A DNA stretch of 31,313 bases from CABMGU01 sp964508495 (GCA_964508495.1 CAZDUA010000027.1:1-31313); one strand, 5' to 3'; counted from the stretch's first letter, positions 1 through 6,973 are shown. Numbers and translations are program-made. Notes: generated from the sequence alone by a model not told the origin.

Positions 1-14
1 TTTTTCTAGCTAAA

Positions 15-98
15 GCCGTGGTGGGACAACCTGGTACTCCGCAGCCCTGGAAAGGCTGTTTCCTTACGGATTTCCCGGTTCAAATCCGGGCCACGGCG
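15..98 (+). tRNA. tRNA-Ser (anticodon GGA)
   Basis: An 84-base class II tRNA. The acceptor arms GCCGTGG (15-21) and CCACGGC (91-97) pair perfectly and the discriminator is G98. The anticodon stem CAGCC/GGCTG encloses loop CTGGAAA, giving anticodon GGA for UCC/UCU serine codons. A short variable arm TCC/GGA and the T arm CCCGG-TTCAAAT-CCGGG are present. CCA is not encoded. The promoter lies before the window. The gene is intact, yet its last 16-17 bases recur at 207-223 (see the adjoining element). Confidence 0.96.
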
Positions 99-223
99 TT
101 TCACGTATTCAACGGATTTGAACCTTGGTTCATCACGCGGAACGAAGTTCCGCGGGAACTCGGGAACGCGAGGTATCATAATATGACTTTAGCGCGTTGC
201 CCGAGTAATCCGGGCCACGGCGT
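99..223 (+). mobile_element. Short palindromic element behind tRNA-Ser(GGA), ending in a tRNA 3'-end copy
   Basis: The non-coding stretch directly after the tRNA holds, in order: ACGTATTC (103-110); GGATTTGAACC, an exact inverted copy of the tRNA T-arm segment GGTTCAAATCC; a perfect hairpin CGCGGAAC-GAA-GTTCCGCG; and at 207-223 an exact 17-base copy of tRNA positions 83-99. Nearly the same sequence follows tRNA-Ser(TGA) at 9355-9528. The direct repeat and shared body suggest an inserted element that left the tRNA whole. No coding capacity is visible. The mobile nature is inferred from structure only. Confidence 0.7.
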
Positions 224-230
224 ACACAAC

Positions 231-240
231 GTTTATAAAA
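231..240 (+). promoter_or_regulatory. TATA promoter of the disulfide reductase gene
   Basis: GTTTATAAAA lies 22-31 bases before the ATG at 262, the spacing expected for a leaderless archaeal transcript. No Shine-Dalgarno sequence is seen before that ATG. Confidence 0.65.
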
Positions 241-261
241 CAACAAAACAAAACTTCTAAC

Positions 262-1620
262 ATGCAAAAGAGGTATGACGTAATCGTAATAGGTGCAGGC
301 TCAGGCCTTGAAATATCTTCTGAAGCAGCACAACGCGGCCTGAGAGTAGCGCTTGTTGAATCAGGCCCTTTCGGAGGAACATGCCTGAACAGAGGATGCA
401 TACCGAGCAAAATGCTAATTCACACTGCAGACATAGCAGAAGAAATACAACGTGCAAAACTATTTGGCATCAACGCGAAAATAACCGGCTTGAACTGGAA
501 GAAAATTGTTAACAGGGTAACAACTCTCGTAGACGGTGAAGCCAAACAGATAGAACAAGCAAACAAGCACGCCAAAAATATAACCATGTACAAAACACAA
601 GCAAAGTTTGTCGGCAGAAAATTACTGTCAGTCGGACAAGACACCATAACAGCAGACAAAATATTCATCTGCGCGGGAGCAAGGCCCAGCATACCATCAA
701 TAACAGGACTGGATAAAGTGTCATACATAACATCAGACGAAGCACTAAGACTGCAAAAACAGCCAAAACAACTCACCATCATTGGAGGAGGCTATATTGC
801 ATCAGAACTCGCACACTTCTTCGGAGCACTAGGAACAAAAGTGACAATAATACAGAGAAGCAGCCTGCTGATGAACAACGAAGACACAGAAATAGCACAA
901 CGATTCACAGAAGTGTACAAGAGAAAGTTTAACGTCATTCTCAACGCAAATACTAAGAAAGTATTCAAAAAAGGCAAAAACATGGCAGTAGAAATAGAAG
1001 TAAACGGCAACAAAAGAACAATTATCGGAGATACTTTGCTAGTCGCAACAGGAAGAACTCCAAACACGGACATTCTAGACGTAAAAGCCACAGGAGTGCA
1101 AGTAACTGACAGAGGATTCATCAAAGTAAACGAGTACTTAGAAACCAACGTTCAAGGAATCTGGGCAATAGGAGACATAGCAGGAATATACATGTTCAAA
1201 CACTCAGCAAATTTAGAAGCAGCATACGCGTACAACAACGCATTTGGCAAAAAAACACCAGTAGACTACGCGGCAATGCCGCACGCAGCATTCTCATCAC
1301 CACAAGTAGCAGCCGTAGGAAAAACAGAAGATGAGCTCAAACAACAAAAAACGCCATACTTGAAATCAGTCTATGAATATAAAAAAACCGGATACGGCAA
1401 AGCAATAGAAGACAACGACGGATTCGTAAAAGTACTCGTACACCCAACAACAAAAGAAATACTAGGGTGCCACATAATAGGAACACACGCAAGCATGCTC
1501 ATACATGAAGTAATTGTTGCAATGAAAGCAAAACTAGGAGTAGAAGGCATCACCCGCGCAGTACACATACACCCTGCCTTGTCAGAAGTAGTGCAGAGAG
1601 CATTCAACCAAATAGAGTAA
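262..1620 (+). CDS. Class I pyridine nucleotide-disulfide oxidoreductase (dihydrolipoyl dehydrogenase / mycothione reductase-like)
   Basis: A 452-aa FAD- and NAD(P)H-dependent flavoprotein that passes electrons to a disulfide substrate, probably in the cytosol. An N-terminal FAD Rossmann motif GAGSGL (11-16) is followed by the redox-active pair C41-x4-C46 in GGTCLNRGCIPSK. A second Rossmann motif GGGYIA (175-180) binds NAD(P)H, and the C-terminal dimerisation region carries the catalytic His/Glu pair in HPALSE (H437, E442). The length is normal for the family. The residues I recall from mycothione reductases (GSG-type first loop, TSDE before the second Rossmann fold, FKH and HPALSEVV near the end) fit better than classical E3, but no lipoyl complex or thiol biosynthesis genes are in view, so the substrate is open. 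The ATG fits a leaderless start. Confidence 0.9.
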   Translation: MQKRYDVIVIGAGSGLEISSEAAQRGLRVALVESGPFGGTCLNRGCIPSKMLIHTADIAEEIQRAKLFGINAKITGLNWKKIVNRVTTLVDGEAKQIEQANKHAKNITMYKTQAKFVGRKLLSVGQDTITADKIFICAGARPSIPSITGLDKVSYITSDEALRLQKQPKQLTIIGGGYIASELAHFFGALGTKVTIIQRSSLLMNNEDTEIAQRFTEVYKRKFNVILNANTKKVFKKGKNMAVEIEVNGNKRTIIGDTLLVATGRTPNTDILDVKATGVQVTDRGFIKVNEYLETNVQGIWAIGDIAGIYMFKHSANLEAAYAYNNAFGKKTPVDYAAMPHAAFSSPQVAAVGKTEDELKQQKTPYLKSVYEYKKTGYGKAIEDNDGFVKVLVHPTTKEILGCHIIGTHASMLIHEVIVAMKAKLGVEGITRAVHIHPALSEVVQRAFNQIE

Positions 1621-1632
1621 GCTTTTTAAAGC
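1621..1632 (+). promoter_or_regulatory. TATA promoter of the small membrane protein
   Basis: GCTTTTTAAAGC sits just after the preceding stop and about 40 bases before the ATG at 1669. The same 12-mer is the likely promoter of tRNA-Ser(TGA) at 9222-9233. Confidence 0.6.
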
Positions 1633-1668
1633 ATCTAAGCCTAAATAACTGCTAAAGAGGTGATTTTA

Positions 1669-1989
1669 ATGAAAAATACAATAATGGGAAGACTAGCATT
1701 CTATGCGGGTCTAATCGTATCAGCAGTCGCAGGCTGGATGCAAATAGGAAGAACAGGCGTAATGGTACTAGCAGGACTAGGAGTTCTCGTAGGACTATTG
1801 AACGTAACAGAAAAAGAATCGCACCACTTCCTTTTAGCAACCTTAGTCTTGATTTCAGCGGGACTAGCAATGGGAGCAATATTTGGAGGAGTATTCCAAA
1901 AAGTAATGTTCTCCTTCATAGCCTTCTCAGCGTCAGCTGCATTCATCGTAGCCCTGAAAGAAGTCTATAACATTGAAAAATCAAGATAA
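1669..1989 (+). CDS. Small integral membrane protein, unknown function
   Basis: The ATG at 1669 is chosen because GAGGTGAT (1657-1664) is a good ribosome binding site just before it; an in-frame GTG at 1660 lies inside that site. The 106-aa product is almost entirely hydrophobic, with about four membrane segments and short polar loops (TEKESHH near residues 47-53), ending in a short charged tail. It has its own promoter and is followed by a T-rich terminator, so it is probably monocistronic. I do not recognise the family. Confidence 0.75.
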   Translation: MKNTIMGRLAFYAGLIVSAVAGWMQIGRTGVMVLAGLGVLVGLLNVTEKESHHFLLATLVLISAGLAMGAIFGGVFQKVMFSFIAFSASAAFIVALKEVYNIEKSR

Positions 1990-1991
1990 AA

Positions 1992-2020
1992 CTTTTTTTA
2001 TTTTATTATTTTCTTTTTCT
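1992..2020 (+). terminator. T-rich archaeal terminator
   Basis: A run of almost only T follows the stop at 1989. Archaeal RNA polymerase terminates on oligo-T tracts without a hairpin, and the next promoter begins directly after it. Confidence 0.55.
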
Positions 2021-2058
2021 TACAAAGATATATAAATATGCACGACAAAATCAATAGT

Positions 2059-2430
2059 ATGAAGTGGATAATCGGGGTGGCATTGTTATTCCTAGTAGCC
2101 TGCGTTCAAACACCAGAGCCGGTATACGCGCCACCAACACAAGTAGTAATGGCAGGATGCGAAGCAACACAATATATTGGTGAAAGATGCGCAAACACCT
2201 GCGAATGCCTTAGACCAGGAGAATGTATAAACAACATTTGTTCGCTCACACAACTTGACATCGGAAAACCGTGCGTTGAAAATAAACAATGCCTATCAGG
2301 CTACTGCACAGAAACAAAAACCTGCGGCGGACCAGACGGACCAAAAACAAACTATGACTGCGAAAAACAATGCAGAGACGCCAATTACGACGGTGTAGAA
2401 GAATGTTACACGGTATGCAAGTACAGATAA
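2059..2430 (+). CDS. Cysteine-rich secreted lipoprotein
   Basis: The second in-frame ATG (2059) is preferred over 2038 because the TATA box GATATATAAA ends near 2035, so the transcript should begin at about 2057 and be leaderless. The 123-aa product begins MKWIIGVALLFLVAC, a signal peptide with a lipobox-like FLVAC (C15), predicting a lipid-anchored surface protein. The mature part has about 14 further Cys residues in EGF/Dickkopf-like spacing (GERCANTCECLRPGECINN, then GKPCVENKQCLSGYC), implying a disulfide-stabilised fold. A role cannot be named. Oxidative folding of such proteins would suit the thiol-redox genes in this window. Confidence 0.78.
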   Translation: MKWIIGVALLFLVACVQTPEPVYAPPTQVVMAGCEATQYIGERCANTCECLRPGECINNICSLTQLDIGKPCVENKQCLSGYCTETKTCGGPDGPKTNYDCEKQCRDANYDGVEECYTVCKYR

Positions 2431-2440
2431 CTTTTTAAAC
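2431..2440 (+). promoter_or_regulatory. Probable TATA promoter of tRNA-Glu
   Basis: CTTTTTAAAC begins just after the lipoprotein stop. Transcription would start near 2462, which puts the nested palindrome at 2465-2513 in the leader before tRNA-Glu. Confidence 0.5.
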
Positions 2441-2464
2441 GACTTATTTTCTTCACTATACAAC

Positions 2465-2513
2465 GCCCGCGCTGGCAAAATTCGCAATGACGAATAAACC
2501 AGCGACTACGGGC
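2465..2513 (+). repeat. Nested palindrome in the tRNA-Glu leader
   Basis: Three nested inverted repeats share one centre: GCCCG/CGGGC (2465-2469, 2509-2513), CGCTGG/CCAGCG (2470-2475, 2499-2504) and ATTCG/CGAAT (2480-2484, 2491-2495). It ends three bases before the mature tRNA. With the TATA box at 2431-2440 the leader would be only a few bases long without it, consistent with an insertion between the transcription start and the tRNA. The function is unknown. Confidence 0.6.
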
Positions 2514-2516
2514 CAT

Positions 2517-2591
2517 GCCGGGGTAGTATAGTCCGGTCAAGTATTCGGCCCTCTCGCGGCTGAGACCCGGGTTCGAATCCCGGCCCCGGCA
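2517..2591 (+). tRNA. tRNA-Glu (anticodon CTC)
   Basis: A 75-base cloverleaf. Acceptor arms GCCGGGG (2517-2523) and CCCCGGC (2584-2590) pair, with discriminator A2591. The anticodon stem CGGCC/GGCTG holds loop CTCTCGC, giving CTC for the GAG codon. The T arm is CCGGG-TTCGAAT-CCCGG. No intron is seen and CCA is not encoded. Confidence 0.95.
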
Positions 2592-2624
2592 TATTTTATA
2601 TATCATGACACATTGGTGGCTTAA

Positions 2625-3623
2625 ATGGACGACTCATCACTCGGACGAGAAATAGAAGTAATAAAAGGACTTGACAAGAAAGTAACAGAAGCACTAAGTT
2701 TTCTCACAGACCCAGAAAAATTATGGTATCCTAGCGATTTTCTACCGGACGTTTCACGCGAAGATTGGCACGACCAAATAAAAGAATTCAGAACAAGAGC
2801 CAAAAGCGTCAGACTGCCAATACTGGCAGTGCTAATAGGAAACACGCTTACAGAAGAAGCACTCCCAGCATACATGTCCTGGCTTAACAGAATAGAACAC
2901 GTAAAAGATAAAACAGGAGCAGAAACACACCCATGGGCAATATGGACTAGAAGATGGACGGCAGAAGAAGACAGACACGGAGTACTGCTAGCAGGATACC
3001 TCGCCCTGAATCCAAATGTTGACCTGCCAGCAATGCAAAGATCACAATACGATTTAATAGCGGCAGGATTTGACTTTCACGCAGGAGCATCACCATACAA
3101 CGTGCTAGTCTACACATCATTCCAAGAAAGAGCGACAAGAATCTCGCACCAAAACACTGGAATCGTTGCAGGAAAAGACGGCGACACATTTCTTGAAAAA
3201 ATATGCCTTAAAATAGGAGGGGACGAGGCAAGGCATGAAGTGTTCTACAAAACCATGATGAAACACGCCTTTGACGCAGACCCAAATGGAGCCATGTTCG
3301 CTTTTGCCAAAATGATGAAGGAAAAAATAAGAATGCCCGCAGAAGCTCTCAGAGGAAGAAACGGCACAAACCTATATGACGTCTTCTCCCAAATAGCACA
3401 AGCAGAAGGAGTATACACTGCGCGCGATTATGTTGAAATAATGCGCGAGCTTATAAAATTCTGGGCAATTGAAAACAGGACAGGATTAACGCCAGAAGCA
3501 CAGCGAGCACAGGAATACTTAATGAGCCTGCCCGGCAAATACGAGCGCATAGCGGGCAGAATGGAAGCTAACAGACAACCTGCGCCAATGGAACAAGTGC
3601 CGTGGGTGCGAAGAGCAATATAG
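2625..3623 (+). CDS. Acyl-ACP desaturase-like diiron protein (FA_desaturase_2 family)
   Basis: A 332-aa protein close in length and motif order to the soluble stearoyl-ACP 9-desaturases of plants and actinobacteria, which insert a cis double bond into acyl chains held on acyl carrier protein using O2 and a di-iron centre. All expected iron ligands are visible: Glu in LTEEALPAY (77/78), E115 and H118 in AEEDRHG, E168 in SFQERAT, and E201 and H204 in DEARHE. Family landmarks such as WAIWTRRWTAEEDRHG and GVYTARDY are present. There is no signal peptide or membrane segment. It starts at ATG 2625 after GGTG. Its presence is odd because archaeal membranes use isoprenoid ethers and no fatty-acid synthesis gene is in view. 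Codon use matches its neighbours, so any transfer is not recent. Confidence 0.9.
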   Translation: MDDSSLGREIEVIKGLDKKVTEALSFLTDPEKLWYPSDFLPDVSREDWHDQIKEFRTRAKSVRLPILAVLIGNTLTEEALPAYMSWLNRIEHVKDKTGAETHPWAIWTRRWTAEEDRHGVLLAGYLALNPNVDLPAMQRSQYDLIAAGFDFHAGASPYNVLVYTSFQERATRISHQNTGIVAGKDGDTFLEKICLKIGGDEARHEVFYKTMMKHAFDADPNGAMFAFAKMMKEKIRMPAEALRGRNGTNLYDVFSQIAQAEGVYTARDYVEIMRELIKFWAIENRTGLTPEAQRAQEYLMSLPGKYERIAGRMEANRQPAPMEQVPWVRRAI

Positions 3624-3707
3624 CTGTTTTGTAGTCACTGATAGGTAGTAAAAACAGAAAGGTTTATATAGGGCAGACGTGTTCTAATAGCCAAACAGGG
3701 GGCAAAA

Positions 3708-4181
3708 ATGCAAGCATTATACGACTTCATATTCGAAAAACCTGACATCAGAAAGCTCAAGAACGAGCTAAAGCAGACAGTAATATTCAACACGCTAGAC
3801 AACACAGAAATAAGCACATTAACCAAGCATTTGACATTACGCCAGTTCAAAAAAGGAGAACGAGTATTCTTTGAAGGCGACCCAGGAGCAGCACTATTTG
3901 TAATATTAAAAGGCGAAGTCCAAATATCAAAGCTAACAGGAACAAAAAAAGCGATATTCGCAAACCTCGAAAAAGGAATGTTCTTCGGAGAACTAGCACT
4001 AGCATATAACACGCCAAGAACAGCATCAGCACAAGTAACACAAGACGCGCTTTTAGTAGGACTATTCAAACACGACTTTGAAAAAATAGTCAAACACTAC
4101 CCAATGCTAGGAAACAAGCTCCTAAGAATAATCAACAACATTCTAGGACAGCGACTATCAGCAGTGATAGACCAGCTGTAA
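3708..4181 (+). CDS. Cyclic nucleotide-binding-domain protein
   Basis: A 157-aa cytosolic protein consisting of one cNMP-binding (CRP-type) beta-roll with short helical flanks. The phosphate-binding cassette is recognisable in FFGELALAYNTPRTAS, with the conserved Glu and Arg of FGE-x-AL...PR-[ST]-A. No DNA-binding helix-turn-helix follows the roll, so it is a stand-alone sensor rather than a CRP regulator. GGGGG before the ATG is the likely ribosome site, and a GGTTTATATA promoter lies at 3660-3669. The next gene, an AI-2E-type permease, starts 4 bases after its stop, suggesting co-expression and perhaps gating of that permease. Whether it binds cAMP or another ligand cannot be read from sequence. 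Confidence 0.85.
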   Translation: MQALYDFIFEKPDIRKLKNELKQTVIFNTLDNTEISTLTKHLTLRQFKKGERVFFEGDPGAALFVILKGEVQISKLTGTKKAIFANLEKGMFFGELALAYNTPRTASAQVTQDALLVGLFKHDFEKIVKHYPMLGNKLLRIINNILGQRLSAVIDQL

Positions 4182-4185
4182 AACC

Positions 4186-5274
4186 ATGAAACGCCTCCAA
4201 ACAACAATAGCAGTCGGCATTCTTTTGCTTGCAATATTCGGAATACTATTATTCAAATTCTGGGCAATAGCAATAAGCATAGCAGGCGGATTCTTTCTGT
4301 ACCTTTTGATAGACAAAACACTAGATTGGTTTGAAAGACGGGGAGTAAAAGGACTGCCCGCATACCTGATTTTGATTTTACTATTCAGCATAACTCTGCT
4401 CGGACTAACACTATTCGTAGCAATGCCATTCTTCGAGCAAACAGAGTCATTAATAGAAGAACTTCCCAAACTCGCAGAGAATTTTAAAAGCGAACTCTCT
4501 GACTTAACAGCCACTTTCCCAGTACTCGAAAAATATCAGGACAGCCTAAAAACAAAAGCACTCGCGAGCGTGACAAACGCATTATCAATGACAGGAACAA
4601 TGCTGGGAAGCGCCGCAACAATGATATTAATAGCATTCATACTCCTTGCATCAAGACAAACACTAAGACAAAAATTCACAGAAGGAATACCAAACGAATA
4701 CTTTGAAGTCACAGTCAGCATAGTACACAAAATCATAGACGAAGTACAAAACTTTGCAGTCGCAAAAGTAGTAGAAACGCTGATCGTAACAATACTCTAC
4801 GCATCCGGATTCTGGGCAATAGGGCTACCAATGCCATTACTCTTTGGAGTAGTCGGAGGATTGCTCAACATCATACCATACATAGGCCCGATAATCGCAG
4901 CAGTGCCAGTAGCAATAGCAGCATACCTTTACGGCGGATACACTCTGCTAATAGCATCACTCATAGTGATGGCAATCGGACAATTAATTGACAACACAAT
5001 ACTGCAAACATGGCTGATATCAAAATTCGTAGACGTACACCCATTAACAGTAGTTATCATAACCCTAATTGCGGCAGAAGTAGCAGGAGTAGCAGGAATG
5101 GTAATCGCAATACCAGTCTATTCAATTGCAAAACTGCTCACAGTAGGACTTTACGATTACCTGAAATCAATCAAACGACATGAACTACTTTTAAGACAGG
5201 AAGAAAGCTACAATAAGAACAACGCCGGCAGCTACAAGCATAAGGTCAAGACCCACGTACTTGGAACCCATTAA
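4186..5274 (+). CDS. AI-2E family (PerM/YdiK-type) membrane permease
   Basis: A 362-aa polytopic membrane protein of the PF01594 family, whose members include AI-2 exporters and Na+/H+-type antiporters; substrates are mostly unknown. Two N-terminal membrane helices and a third near residues 57-83 precede a soluble region (about 84-140) and a C-terminal bundle. The signature GLLNIIPYIGPIIA lies in the C-terminal half. The start is 4 bases after the cNMP-domain gene, so the two form one operon. The last 28 codons overlap, head-on, the 3' end of the minus-strand YqjE-like gene by 84 bases. Confidence 0.88.
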   Translation: MKRLQTTIAVGILLLAIFGILLFKFWAIAISIAGGFFLYLLIDKTLDWFERRGVKGLPAYLILILLFSITLLGLTLFVAMPFFEQTESLIEELPKLAENFKSELSDLTATFPVLEKYQDSLKTKALASVTNALSMTGTMLGSAATMILIAFILLASRQTLRQKFTEGIPNEYFEVTVSIVHKIIDEVQNFAVAKVVETLIVTILYASGFWAIGLPMPLLFGVVGGLLNIIPYIGPIIAAVPVAIAAYLYGGYTLLIASLIVMAIGQLIDNTILQTWLISKFVDVHPLTVVIITLIAAEVAGVAGMVIAIPVYSIAKLLTVGLYDYLKSIKRHELLLRQEESYNKNNAGSYKHKVKTHVLGTH

Positions 5275-5424
5275 AATGAGGCCAATAGCCAAAGCAGTAA
5301 GGCCCGCAACACAAAAGAAAACTTTCAGAACAAACCTGAGAACACGCTTTTGCACAGCTTTGACAACAGAATTAATCGAACGCTCAACTTCCTTTATGAC
5401 TACATCAGCAATCGCTTCAAGCAT
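5191..5424 (-). CDS. YqjE-like small membrane protein (phage-holin-like fold)
   Basis: A 77-aa protein with a charged amphipathic N-terminus (residues 1-30) and two membrane helices (about 33-52 and 57-76). Its ATG lies one base after the stop of the YqjD/ElaB-like gene, so the two are translationally coupled. The order YqjD-like then YqjE-like matches the bacterial yqjD-yqjE envelope pair, which supports the assignment. Its 3' end overlaps the convergent permease gene by 84 bases, and the frame is open through the overlap on both strands. Confidence 0.7.
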   Translation of the reverse strand: MLEAIADVVIKEVERSINSVVKAVQKRVLRFVLKVFFCVAGLTALAIGLILMGSKYVGLDLMLVAAGVVLIVAFFLS

Positions 5425-5425
5425 G

Positions 5426-5614
5426 CTATTTCTTCTCCAAAAGCTTCAACAACACAGCGCCAGCCACAAGGCCGACACCAAACGCGATTAAAGTAGACTT
5501 CAATGGGTTCTCAGAAATATACTCGGAAGTATTCTCCTTCAAACTGCTCAACCTCTCATTCAAAGCATTAATTTGCCTCTTAAGAGCGCTAATTTCCTCA
5601 ACATTCTTTGGCAT
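5426..5614 (-). CDS. YqjD/ElaB-like (DUF883-type) membrane-anchored protein
   Basis: A 62-aa protein with an N-terminal coiled coil (residues 5-32, heptads with Leu/Ile and Glu/Arg), the family-like stretch SEYISENPLKSTLIAFGVG, and one C-terminal membrane segment ending LLKLLEKK. In enterobacteria such proteins sit in the inner membrane and bind ribosomes in stationary phase; that role is known for the family and not shown here. A GGGGTGAG ribosome site precedes the ATG, and CTTATATATGC near 5647-5657 is the probable TATA box. Confidence 0.72.
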   Translation of the reverse strand: MPKNVEEISALKRQINALNERLSSLKENTSEYISENPLKSTLIAFGVGLVAGAVLLKLLEKK

Positions 5615-5705
5615 AAACTCACCCCAAAATAAGACGAGAAAATAAGCATATATAAGATTTAGTGTACTGCAGTAGTTAGAAGAAAATGATTAGACAAAAA
5701 GGTGG

Positions 5706-5870
5706 TTATGCCCAGGCATCCTGTGTCTCAACTCGCGCAGGGTCGATCTGCTCGACCTTCACAATAACTTCGTGCCCGTCATGGTCAATCACGCGGACAG
5801 CACCCCCTTTGCCTAGTTTCTGAACAACTCTTTCCAATTCAGTTTCCCAAAACCCAGCAACCTCGCTCAT
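5706..5870 (-). CDS. 54-aa small acidic protein, unknown
   Basis: An open frame of 54 codons from ATG 5870 to TAA 5706. The product begins MSEVAGFWETELERVVQKLG, then a beta-rich part with KGGAVRVIDHDGHEVIVKVE, and ends VETQDAWA. The pattern is an N-terminal helix followed by two strands. A TATA box TTATAAATGG (5893-5902, minus) is about 27 bases from the ATG, predicting a leaderless monocistronic mRNA. I do not recognise the family. The promoter spacing makes it more than a chance frame. Confidence 0.65.
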   Translation of the reverse strand: MSEVAGFWETELERVVQKLGKGGAVRVIDHDGHEVIVKVEQIDPARVETQDAWA

Positions 5871-5932
5871 AAATATGTATATAGATAATCAACCATTTAT
5901 AATTTGCCATAAGAAATTATATAAAATGTTAA

Positions 5933-6973
5933 TTAACCAAACGTAAAAGTATATAGTTTGAAACCAGAACCGTACACGTCAAAAGTTAACATATGTTTGC
6001 CGTACTCTTCTGCATCTACTAAAGTATAAAGGTCATCTTCCTTCACTTTAATCTTAGCTAATTCGTCACCATCAACAAAAACAGTAACATCAGACTCTGG
6101 GGCAGATGCAACAATGTTAACATTCTTCGCATCATATTTCAAAATAACTTTTCCTTTATCGCTTACCAGCCTAACATGGTCCTTGTCAACAAACCAAGTT
6201 CCTTCAAGATACACATCGTTAGCAGAAAGCTTTTCAGGAATGCTGTAAACAACTTCTTTTTCTCTCGGCAGCCCTTCCTCGTTGCCAAAATTACCACGCG
6301 TGAACTCATAACCCAAATAAATCTCAGGAGTGCCAATCATCCTAAAATTAACAGAAGGCGCTTTAATCTCTGAAACGCCAGAAGGAATATTGCCTTCCAT
6401 GCCGAGCTTAACCATTCGCTCTTCCAACAATTCCTGAATCTTCATCTCAGCTTCCTCATAACCGCCCTCGCCAATATGATCCCAAACAACATAACCGTCA
6501 ATATCGATAAGATATTTTCTGGGCCAATATCTGTTCATAAACGCGTTCCATGTTTCGTGGTCGTTGTCTAATACAACAGGATATTTGATATTCCACTTCT
6601 CAACAGCACGCTGAACATTCTCATATTTCTTCTCAAACTCGAACTCAGGAGAGTGCACGCCGATAATTTCCAGACCCTTGTCCTTGTACTTCTCATGCCA
6701 TGCAGTAATGTAGGGCAAAGTGCGCTGGCAATTAATACAACTATACGTCCAAATATCAATTAGAATAACCTTCTTGCCGACAAGCTCTTTCAAAGTGATG
6801 CCCTCTGTGTTTATGTAACCAGCAATACCTGCAAGTTCAGGAGCAGGAATACCATTAGTCCTCTGCACAGCAGGAGAAACACGCTCGACGTCCTGCACCG
6901 GCTTCTGCAGGTAAATGATTGAGGCTATAACTAATCCCAATAAGACTATGAGCCAGATAATTCTTTTTTTCAT
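5933..6973 (-). CDS. TlpA/DipZ-like membrane-anchored thiol-disulfide oxidoreductase
   Basis: A 346-aa protein with one N-terminal membrane anchor (residues 4-22), then a redoxin domain facing outside the cell with active site WTYSCINC (C79-x2-C82). The C-terminal part, after about residue 210, resembles the beta-rich C-terminal domain of DipZ-type proteins (NFRMIGTPEIYLGYEFTRG and later). DipZ-like proteins accept electrons from a CcdA/DsbD-type membrane domain. Here that domain is encoded separately just upstream, overlapping by 4 bases. It is the last gene of the operon thioredoxin lipoprotein, CcdA, DipZ-like. Confidence 0.88.
   Translation of the reverse strand: MKKRIIWLIVLLGLVIASIIYLQKPVQDVERVSPAVQRTNGIPAPELAGIAGYINTEGITLKELVGKKVILIDIWTYSCINCQRTLPYITAWHEKYKDKGLEIIGVHSPEFEFEKKYENVQRAVEKWNIKYPVVLDNDHETWNAFMNRYWPRKYLIDIDGYVVWDHIGEGGYEEAEMKIQELLEERMVKLGMEGNIPSGVSEIKAPSVNFRMIGTPEIYLGYEFTRGNFGNEEGLPREKEVVYSIPEKLSANDVYLEGTWFVDKDHVRLVSDKGKVILKYDAKNVNIVASAPESDVTVFVDGDELAKIKVKEDDLYTLVDAEEYGKHMLTFDVYGSGFKLYTFTFG

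Noticed and set aside
99..223. A tRNA intron or permuted tRNA explaining the repeated 3' end
   Set aside because: The tRNA before the element is complete in all arms, and the repeated part lacks the T-loop front (AGTAATC in place of TTCAAAT), so splicing it in would not make a better tRNA.
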